Below are positions 48,437 to 55,520 of a DNA stretch of 64,000 nt, one piece after another. Under the pieces are notes generated by a model. It was not told the DNA's origin. It did not search any database and was given only the letters and a program-made list of their open reading frames with translations. A program made the position numbers and the translations under genes. Each line of letters opens with the position of its first letter. The stretch's first letter is position 1. The stretch comes from an uncultured Bacteroidaceae bacterium (GTDB taxonomy: Bacteria; Bacteroidota; Bacteroidia; Bacteroidales; Bacteroidaceae), in NCBI GenBank assembly GCA_905236065.1, contig CAJONZ010000087.1, positions 1 to 64,000 of the forward strand, read 5' to 3'.

Positions 48437-50100
48437 TAACGGGTGGGCAACGCTCTGGCAAGAGTGAGAAAGCCGAGGAACTGGCGTTGGCGCTGAGTGC
48501 CAACCCTGTCTATCTCGCCACCGCCCACGTGTGGGATGAAGAGTTTGCCCATCGTGTCCGTCGCCATCAGGAGCGGCGGGGTCCTCAGTGGACCAACATA
48601 GAAGAGGAAATCAACCTGAGCTGTCACGACCTGACAGGCCGGGTCGTCGTCATTGACTGTGTGACCCTCTGGCTCACCAACATCTTCTTTGCAAACAACT
48701 CGGACACAGACCAATCGCTTGCGTTGGCGAAGGCCGAGTTCGACCAATTTACCATCCCTGATGCCACCTACATTTTCGTAACCAATGAGATAGGCTTGGG
48801 TGGGGTTAGCGACAACGTCCTTCAGCGCCACTTTACCGATCTGCAAGGCTGGATGAACCAGTACATCGCCCAAAAAGCCGACGAGGTCATTCTCATGGTA
48901 AGTGGAACACCCGTGAAGGTTAAAGGCCCCAGCCTGTCCTCATCCAGCCCCCTCCTAACCTCCCCCCATAGGGGAGGGACGCCATCCGGATGGACGCACT
49001 CTTTGGGAGGTGATGGGCCTCAGGGGCCGATTCTTCATTCTTTATTTTCCATTCTTCATTTTGATATACAACCCCTTGACAGGTCGTTGCAAACGGCGAT
49101 ACAAGAGAAGATTGACAACCTGAACAAGCCGAAGGGCTCATTGGGCAGGCTGGAGGAACTGGCCATGCAGGTATGCTTGGTGCAAGGAACCCTCACACCG
49201 AGCCTTCAGCATCCTTGCCACTTGCTTTTAGGCGGTGACCATGGAATTGAGCGTGAGGGAGTCAGCGTGTCCCCCCGCGAAGTAACCTGGCAACAGATGA
49301 TAAACTTCACCCACGGAGGCGGCGGCGTGAACATGTTCTGTCGGCAACATGGCTTCAAGCTCCGCATTGTCGATGTGGGGGTTGATTACGATCTGTCGTC
49401 CGTCCCTGGGATTTTCGACCGAAAAATCGCCCGTGGCACGAAGAACTTCTTGTACGAGCCCGCCATGAGCGAGGAGGAATTTGACCGAGCCATCCAAATT
49501 GGCTCCGACCTTGTGGATGACTGCATTGCCGAGGGCTGCCGCATTCTGAGCATCGGAGAAATGGGCATCGGCAATACGTCCCCCTCCAGCATCTGGATGC
49601 ACCTCTATGGCAACATACCTCTGGATGAATGCATCGGTGCGGGGGCAGGACTTGATACGCCCGGAATCCGGCACAAATGCGAGGTGCTGGCGCAGGCAGT
49701 GGAGAGGTATCGCAGACTTTATGGGGCTGATGCGCCGGCCATTGTACCGATTCGCTATTTTGGCGGTTTCGAGATGGTTGTCGCCATCGGGGCAATGCTC
49801 CGTGCAGCCGAGCAACACCTTATTATATTAATAGACGGATTTATCATGACAGCCTGTGCCGTGGCAGCCATCAAACTTTATCCCGCTGTCCAGGATTACA
49901 TGATTTTCACCCACTGCGGTGATGAGAGTGGCCATAAACGGATGCTTGACATCGTTGGTGCCAAGCCGTTGCTTTCCCTTGGCCTGAGACTTGGCGAAGG
50001 AACGGGTGCCCTCTGCGCCTTTCCCCTGGTTGATTCAGCCGTTCGCATGATGAACGAGATGAACAACTTCGACAATGCGAAGATTACAAGATACTTCTAA
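48409..50100 (+). CDS. cobU-cobT: CobU (adenosylcobinamide kinase/guanylyltransferase) fused to CobT (DMB phosphoribosyltransferase)
   Basis: ILITGGQRSGKSEKAEELA (CobU P-loop); IQEKIDNLNKPKGSLGRLEELAMQVCLVQGT and GEMGIGNTSPSS (CobT). Confidence 0.92.
   Translation: MCPIKRIILITGGQRSGKSEKAEELALALSANPVYLATAHVWDEEFAHRVRRHQERRGPQWTNIEEEINLSCHDLTGRVVVIDCVTLWLTNIFFANNSDTDQSLALAKAEFDQFTIPDATYIFVTNEIGLGGVSDNVLQRHFTDLQGWMNQYIAQKADEVILMVSGTPVKVKGPSLSSSSPLLTSPHRGGTPSGWTHSLGGDGPQGPILHSLFSILHFDIQPLDRSLQTAIQEKIDNLNKPKGSLGRLEELAMQVCLVQGTLTPSLQHPCHLLLGGDHGIEREGVSVSPREVTWQQMINFTHGGGGVNMFCRQHGFKLRIVDVGVDYDLSSVPGIFDRKIARGTKNFLYEPAMSEEEFDRAIQIGSDLVDDCIAEGCRILSIGEMGIGNTSPSSIWMHLYGNIPLDECIGAGAGLDTPGIRHKCEVLAQAVERYRRLYGADAPAIVPIRYFGGFEMVVAIGAMLRAAEQHLIILIDGFIMTACAVAAIKLYPAVQDYMIFTHCGDESGHKRMLDIVGAKPLLSLGLRLGEGTGALCAFPLVDSAVRMMNEMNNFDNAKITRYF
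48945..49063. repeat. Composite spacer repeat lying in frame inside cobU-cobT (encodes the interdomain linker)
   Basis: cagccccctcctaacctccccccataggggaggg ... attcttcattctttattttccattcttcatttt, inverted relative to 40510..40601. Confidence 0.75.
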
Positions 50101-51061
50101 CAACAAGGCTGGTTGCGGTCAGCATGACCATGAGAACTTCTGCCGTTCTGTTTATCAGGACGGCTTTTTTCATGTCTGAGGTCGTGAGAGGACGGTCGTT
50201 GTCGCCAATATAGGGCTTGTCGAAGCATTGGCCAAAGTAGTAATGGGGGCCACCGAAACGGCAGTTGAGGATACCAGCGAGGGCCGCTTCGGGGTAGCCG
50301 CTATTGGGGGAAGCGTGATTGCGACCGTTTTTACGAACAAAAAGAAAATGCTTTCCCCTGCCGGGGGAGGACACCACCATCAGCAGCGCCGTAAGCCGGG
50401 CGGGAATAAAATTGGCAACGTCATCAATGCGGGCGGCCCAGCAACCAAAATCACGATAGCGGTCGGTGCGGTAGCCTATCATCGAGTCGAGCGTGTTCAC
50501 CATCTTGTAGGCCAACATGCCGGGCGTACCCAACAGCATGAACCAGAAGAGCGGGGCAATGACGCCATCGCTCAGATTTTCGGCCAAGGTTTCGAGTGCG
50601 GCGGTGCGAACCTCCTGGGCGGAGAGTTCAGAGGTGTCGCGGCCCACGATACGGGCTACCTGCTTGCGCCCCTCATCGAGCGAGCGGTCAAGGGCGAGGA
50701 AAACAGCGCGAACTTCACGGATGAGAGTGGTGCCGGCAAGGCAATAGAAGATGATGATGGTGTCGAAGGGGATGCAGAGTGCATGGTTCAGAAGGCATAA
50801 TTGACAGCGTAGGAACTGTATGGTACAGAAAACAAGGAGAATGAGGAAGACCGCCATGATGGCACCCTTCGCCTTGCGATGCTTCCCTTTATTCAACCTT
50901 TTCTCTCCGAAGGAAATGAGGCGACCGAAGCCTACGACCGGGTGGGGAAGCCATGCAGGGTCGCCCAAGAGCAGGTCGAGCAACCAGGCAATGAGCAAGG
51001 GGAGGATAGAGGTGAGGGGGGAGAGGTGAGAGGGGAAAACTAAAAAAATTGCTTCCGTCAT
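50084..51061 (-). CDS. cbiB: Adenosylcobinamide-phosphate synthase
   Basis: AWLLDLLLGDPAWLPHPVVGFGRLI...; GRDTSELSAQEVRTAALETLAENLSDGVIAPLFW; NSGYPEAALAGILNCRFGG. Confidence 0.95.
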   Translation of the reverse strand: MTEAIFLVFPSHLSPLTSILPLLIAWLLDLLLGDPAWLPHPVVGFGRLISFGEKRLNKGKHRKAKGAIMAVFLILLVFCTIQFLRCQLCLLNHALCIPFDTIIIFYCLAGTTLIREVRAVFLALDRSLDEGRKQVARIVGRDTSELSAQEVRTAALETLAENLSDGVIAPLFWFMLLGTPGMLAYKMVNTLDSMIGYRTDRYRDFGCWAARIDDVANFIPARLTALLMVVSSPGRGKHFLFVRKNGRNHASPNSGYPEAALAGILNCRFGGPHYYFGQCFDKPYIGDNDRPLTTSDMKKAVLINRTAEVLMVMLTATSLVVRSIL

Positions 51062-52041
51062 TGTTTCTTATTGTTTTTTGAATCCATGAATTGTTTGATG
51101 GCTTCCACGAGTGCGTCGTTCTCTTCTGGAGTCTGGGCTGCAATGCGGAAGTGACGGGGTGTGAGTCCACGAAAATTGGAGGCATCGCGGATCAGCATCT
51201 TGTGTTCCTGTGCAAGGTATTCCTTCAGGACGGCAGCAGTGGAAACGTCGAGCTGGCAAAGCATGAAATTGGTGTCTGTGGGCAGGACGCTCACTCCCTC
51301 AATCTCGCTGAGGCGTTTTTGGAGTCGCAACACCTCGGAATGGTCGGGATGGCAGATGAGTTCATCGTGCCGTAGCAGGAACTTCCCGGCTTCTATGGCA
51401 AGGGCCGACACACTCCAGGGGCGCATTTGCCGGCGTAGGGCGGCAGCATGTCGGCGGGAGGTGACGATATACCCCAGTCGCAGACCGGGGACGGCGTAGG
51501 TTTTGGTCATGGAATGGATTTGGACGATGTTGCCATGCCGTAAGGCGGCCTTGGCCGACAGGATGTGTCGGTGGGTGTAGTGTTCGTAGGATTGGTCGAT
51601 GATGACCAAATCGTAGTTCCTTACCATTTCGCCAAGGACGTTCCGAGGTGTGACCCTTCCCGTGGGATTATTGGGATTGCACAGCCAGATGGCGGTGTGC
51701 GTGAGGTCTTGTGGCGGAAACAATCGGATGGCATCGTCGTACTCGCTGAAACTGGTTGCTGGAACAACGTGCTTCATTCGGAAGGTCTGGGCTATCAGGT
51801 AGATGGCCTCAGTGGCTCCGCTGGTCACGATGACGCAACGAGGGTCTATGCCGTGACGTTCGGCAATCATCGCTTCCAGTGTCCATGCCTCTGGCTCAGG
51901 GTAATGGGTGATAAGTTCGGGATGAAGGAATAGGTGCTTCCTCAGCGCGTCGTGTTGGTGGAAGGGCGTACAGATGTTGGAGGAGAAGTCGCTCCTGATG
52001 TCGTCGTATTGGTAAGCGTCGTCGCCGTGTCCGTGAATCAT
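51058..52041 (-). CDS. cobD: Threonine-phosphate decarboxylase-like PLP aminotransferase
   Basis: MIHGHGDDAYQYDDIRSDFSSNICTP; TSGATEAIYLIAQTF; NPNNPTGR; SMTKTYAVPGLRLGY; start at 52041 gives a 4-nt ATGA overlap. Confidence 0.9.
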   Translation of the reverse strand: MIHGHGDDAYQYDDIRSDFSSNICTPFHQHDALRKHLFLHPELITHYPEPEAWTLEAMIAERHGIDPRCVIVTSGATEAIYLIAQTFRMKHVVPATSFSEYDDAIRLFPPQDLTHTAIWLCNPNNPTGRVTPRNVLGEMVRNYDLVIIDQSYEHYTHRHILSAKAALRHGNIVQIHSMTKTYAVPGLRLGYIVTSRRHAAALRRQMRPWSVSALAIEAGKFLLRHDELICHPDHSEVLRLQKRLSEIEGVSVLPTDTNFMLCQLDVSTAAVLKEYLAQEHKMLIRDASNFRGLTPRHFRIAAQTPEENDALVEAIKQFMDSKNNKKQ

Positions 52042-53513
52042 GGGGCTTGGAGTATTTGGTAAATGCGGTCGATGTCCACATGCTTTCGCACATGGTCGGC
52101 GAGGCGGTTGTATTGTTCTTCCTTGAAAGCTTGGTAGTCGAATGGCTTCACGTCTCCAGTCATTTTCTGGGCGAAGGGGCGAAGCAGGAACTCGACAAAG
52201 TCGGCATTGTCGAGAATGCCGTGAACGTAGGTACCCATACATTTGTCGTCGAGAAGATAGCCATCCTCCCGACCATCGCTCAGATGCAGAAGGGGAGAGG
52301 CTTTTGCTTCGCCAAGAGGTGTGGTCTGGCCCATGTGGATTTCATAGCCGGTTCCATACTGACAGGCTACCTGACGGGTAATCTTTTCACCATTCATCGT
52401 CGTGGTGACAGGCAGGAGGCCCAGACCGGGCAGGCGGTCGATGTCCCCCTCCACACGTTCCGGGTCGAGAACTTCCGCACCCATCATTTGGTAACCGCCG
52501 CAGATGCCCAACACCGATGCACCGTCGCGGTGGGCTCGGATGATGGCTTGCGCACAACCATTGTGACGCAACTCATAGAGGTCGTGAAGCGTCGATTTGG
52601 TTCCTGGCAAGATGATGATGTCTGCCTGACGGATGTCCTCGACGTTGTTGGTATAGAACAGGTGGATGCGAGGGTCTTGTTCCAGTGCGTCGAAGTCGGT
52701 GTAGTTGGAAAGGTGTTGCAACATGATGACGGCAACGTTGACCTTGCCTTGCTGCATCATGAAGGACTTCTTAGCCAGGGCCACGGAGTCCTCCTCCTCA
52801 ATATGGATGTCTTTATAATAGGGGATCACGCCAAAGACGGGTACGCCGCAAATCTCTTCAAGCATCCGTCTGCCTTCGTCGAAGAGGCGGAGGTCGCCGC
52901 GAAACTTGTTGATGAGGATGCCTTTGATGAGTTGCTTGTCTTCCGGGGTTTGCAGGGCGATGCTGCCATAGACGGAGGCAAACACGCCGCCTCGGTCGAT
53001 GTCGGCCACCAAGATGACGGCGGCCTGGGCATGGCGGGCCATCGACATGTTTACCAAGTCGCGGTCTTTCAGGTTGATTTCGGCAATACTGCCGGCCCCC
53101 TCCATGACGATGGGGTTGTAGCGCAGGGCGAGACGATTGAAGGCGTTGCACACTTCTTTGCGGAAATCGATGTCCGACGTTCCACGCCGCCAATAGTCAT
53201 ACGCATCCTTGTTGCCGATGGGCTTGCCATGGAGCACCACTTGTGAGGTGTGGTCGCTCTGCGGTTTCAGGAGCAGCGGGTTCATGTCGGTATGGCAGGG
53301 TATGCCTGCGGCCTCGGCCTGCACGGCCTGGGCGCGGCCAATTTCCAGACCCTCTGGCGTGGCGTATGAGTTCAGGGCCATGTTCTGCGCCTTGAAGGGG
53401 GCTGGGGCGTAGCCGTCCTGACGGAAGATGCGGCAAAAGGCTGCGGCCACGATGCTTTTACCCACGTCGCTGCCTGTGCCGGCGAACATGATGGGGCGTA
53501 ACACTTTTCTCAT
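52038..53513 (-). CDS. cbiP: Cobyric acid synthase
   Basis: LRPIMFAGTGSDVGKSIVAAAFCRIFRQDGYAPAPFKAQNMALNSYATPEGLEIGRAQAVQAEAA; C-terminal GICGGYQMMG. Confidence 0.95.
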   Translation of the reverse strand: MRKVLRPIMFAGTGSDVGKSIVAAAFCRIFRQDGYAPAPFKAQNMALNSYATPEGLEIGRAQAVQAEAAGIPCHTDMNPLLLKPQSDHTSQVVLHGKPIGNKDAYDYWRRGTSDIDFRKEVCNAFNRLALRYNPIVMEGAGSIAEINLKDRDLVNMSMARHAQAAVILVADIDRGGVFASVYGSIALQTPEDKQLIKGILINKFRGDLRLFDEGRRMLEEICGVPVFGVIPYYKDIHIEEEDSVALAKKSFMMQQGKVNVAVIMLQHLSNYTDFDALEQDPRIHLFYTNNVEDIRQADIIILPGTKSTLHDLYELRHNGCAQAIIRAHRDGASVLGICGGYQMMGAEVLDPERVEGDIDRLPGLGLLPVTTTMNGEKITRQVACQYGTGYEIHMGQTTPLGEAKASPLLHLSDGREDGYLLDDKCMGTYVHGILDNADFVEFLLRPFAQKMTGDVKPFDYQAFKEEQYNRLADHVRKHVDIDRIYQILQAP

Positions 53514-54010
53514 AACGTTTCGTTGGCTAAGATAAAAAGATAATCGGAAAGGCGGTTCATCATGACCAATATCTCTTCGTCAACCGCGTATTGACGACGG
53601 AGTGACCAAAGCCTTCTTTCCACCGTGCGGGTCTGTGTACGAGCCAAATGGATGACGGCGGAACAGGTACTTCCATCGCCGGGAATGACAAACCCACCGC
53701 CCGTTCGTCCCTTGTCGATGGCCTCTTCCATCCGTGACGTCAACTCCTTGCAGTGCAGTTCCCTCGGATTCGTCAGCCCTTCGGGGGTCGCCACGTGGCT
53801 CATGATGGTCATCAGGGTACGTTGGATGTTTTCTATGAAGACGCGGCTTTCTGCCTGGGGAGGCATCATGGAGCGTACCACTCCCAACAAGGCGTTCAGA
53901 TGGTCTATCTCTCCGTTTGTCTCAATGCGCACATCGTCCTTGGGTACCCGCACACCGTTGCGCAGGCTGGTCTCTCCCTGGTCGCCTGTCTTCGTGTAAA
54001 TCTGTTTCAT
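53510..54010 (-). CDS. PduO-type ATP:cob(I)alamin adenosyltransferase
   Basis: MKQIYTKTGDQGETSLRNGVRVPKDDVRIETNGEIDHLNALLG; CKELTSRMEEAID...GGFVIPGDGSTCSAVIHLARTQTRTVERRLW. Confidence 0.93.
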   Translation of the reverse strand: MKQIYTKTGDQGETSLRNGVRVPKDDVRIETNGEIDHLNALLGVVRSMMPPQAESRVFIENIQRTLMTIMSHVATPEGLTNPRELHCKELTSRMEEAIDKGRTGGGFVIPGDGSTCSAVIHLARTQTRTVERRLWSLRRQYAVDEEILVMMNRLSDYLFILANETL

Positions 54011-54564
54011 ATCTGGTACAAATGGGTGTAGCTGGCTAAGACGTTCTTATATCTGAGTATGGGGGTGGGGACGGGATTTCCCTTGGCATCATAGACCTGA
54101 ACGACGCTGTCGGGCCATGTGCCTGCAAACTGCGTATAATGAAATTCATGTCCACGGTACTCCCTGCCGTCCAGCGTAAATCGGCGGTAACCCAAAGAGA
54201 GTTTCCGGTCGGCCTTTCTCGCCGTAATGGTGTAGGGGAACACGCCACATGCGGGAAATTCGCCCTCGTCGCTGACGATGCTTTTGCAAAGATACATCAT
54301 TCCACCACATTCTGCCACAATCCTGCCTCCCCGTTCGGCATAATCCCTGATGGCATGACGACAAGCTTCATTGGCGGCCAATGCCTCCAAGTGCCTTTCG
54401 GGATAGCCGCCGGGCAAGTAGAGCAGGTCGGTATGGTTTAATTGGGGCGTTTCGGTTTCAGGGTCGAAGAATGATACACGGCCCAGACGGTCGATGTTCT
54501 CCTGATAGATGAAGGAGAAGGATTCTCCGTTTCGTGCAATCAGCGTGTTAAGAGGCTTTTCCAT
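54007..54564 (-). CDS. cbiA (C-terminal part): C-terminal (glutamine amidotransferase) half of a split CbiA
   Basis: MEKPLNTLIARNGESFSFIYQENIDRLGRVSFFDPE...YLPGGYPERHLEALAAN...IVAECGGMMYL; start at 54564. Confidence 0.8.
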   Translation of the reverse strand: MEKPLNTLIARNGESFSFIYQENIDRLGRVSFFDPETETPQLNHTDLLYLPGGYPERHLEALAANEACRHAIRDYAERGGRIVAECGGMMYLCKSIVSDEGEFPACGVFPYTITARKADRKLSLGYRRFTLDGREYRGHEFHYTQFAGTWPDSVVQVYDAKGNPVPTPILRYKNVLASYTHLYQI

Positions 54565-55193
54565 GCAATATGTTTTTCTATCATTTGGGTCAGTGTCGTG
54601 CAGTCGGTCGCTTCTGAGAAGTCGAGTCCCAGGTAGCGTGTACCTTGTTCGATGTGGCTGTCGCGGGGCAGACAGCCCAGGCACGTCAGGTTTAAATCCT
54701 CGCACACTTGGCGGAGCATCTGGATGTGTTTCTCCGATCCTACCTTATTAAATATTACGCCCGCAAAGCGGACATCTTCCCTGAAACGGATAAAGCCGGA
54801 AAGCAATGCAGCCATCGAATAGCCTGAAGAGCGGGCATCGACCACCAACACCACGGGTATGTCGAGTAGGCGGGCAATCTCCGCCGACGAGCCTCGGTCG
54901 CGGTCATACCCGTCAAAAAGCCCCATCATGCCCTCCACGATGCAGATGTCGGCATCGGCCCCATATTGTGCAAAGAGTTCCCGGACATGTTCGGGCGTGG
55001 TCATGAAGGTGTCGAGGTTGATGCTTGGTCTTCCACATACGGCTTCATGAAACTTTGTGTCGATATAGTCTGGGCCACACTTGAAGGGTTGCACACGATA
55101 TCCCTTGTTTGTCAGCAGTGCCATCAGCCCCCGTGCAAGGGTTGTCTTGCCCGAGCCGCTGGTGGGTGCTGCGATGAGGAATTGAGATTTCAT
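54540..55193 (-). CDS. cbiA (N-terminal part): N-terminal (ATPase) half of a split CbiA, cobyrinate a,c-diamide synthase
   Basis: MKSQFLIAAPTSGSGKTTLARGLMALL...FKCGPDYIDTKFHEAVCGRPSINLD; ends ...MIEKHIAWKSLLTR*. Confidence 0.85.
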   Translation of the reverse strand: MKSQFLIAAPTSGSGKTTLARGLMALLTNKGYRVQPFKCGPDYIDTKFHEAVCGRPSINLDTFMTTPEHVRELFAQYGADADICIVEGMMGLFDGYDRDRGSSAEIARLLDIPVVLVVDARSSGYSMAALLSGFIRFREDVRFAGVIFNKVGSEKHIQMLRQVCEDLNLTCLGCLPRDSHIEQGTRYLGLDFSEATDCTTLTQMIEKHIAWKSLLTR

Positions 55194-55197
55194 GCTG

Positions 55198-55205
55198 CAA
55201 AAGTA
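55198..55205 (-). promoter_or_regulatory. Candidate -7 box (TACTTTTG) for the cbiA-pduO-cbiP-cobD-cbiB operon
   Basis: TACTTTTGCAGCATG on the minus strand, 4 nt before the ATG. Confidence 0.4.
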
Positions 55206-55278
55206 CTCATTTTTGCATTATTTTGCACGGCGACAGCAAATTTTTCACTTTTCGCTCTTCATTTTTCGCTTTATTCCT

Positions 55279-55286
55279 TATCTTTG
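55279..55286 (+). promoter_or_regulatory. Candidate -7 box (TATCTTTG) directly upstream of the cobalamin riboswitch
   Basis: ccttaTATCTTTGcgcc-like context (ttaTCTTTGcgcc) just before the riboswitch 5' end. Confidence 0.5.
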
Positions 55287-55290
55287 CGCC

Positions 55291-55475
55291 GAAAATGGTA
55301 ATCGGAGCGGAAAGACCGTCCCGATGTAAGGGAAGCCGGTGAGAGTCCGGAACTGTACCTGCAGCTGTAATCCTCTTTTTAGGGTCTGCTTGTAGAACAC
55401 CACTGGAAGAATGGAAAATTCCGGGAAGGTAAGCAGGCCGAGGAGAGTCAGAAGACCTGCCAGAAACACTTGAGT
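55291..55475 (+). ncRNA. Cobalamin (AdoCbl) riboswitch
   Basis: Conserved core gggaagccggtgagagtccggaactgtacctgcagctgtaa and B12-box-like gagagtcagaagacctgcc, upstream of a TonB receptor. Confidence 0.92.
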
Positions 55476-55520
55476 ACGCCTCGTACAGGAAAATACGGTG
55501 CGGAAAAGAAGGATTTTTTT

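Noticed and set aside
48920-49141. Minus ORF MSPSACSGC...NEEWKIKNEES
   Set aside because: Generated by the spacer repeat on the strand opposite cobU-cobT.
52042-52242. N-terminal extension of the CobD ORF
   Set aside because: Overlaps cbiP coding sequence; MIHGHGDD start at 52041 gives the usual CobD N-terminus and an ATGA overlap.
54565-54705. Upstream extension of ORF 54007..54705
   Set aside because: This segment lies out of frame within the CbiA N-terminal half; the CbiA-like homology begins near the ATG at 54564.
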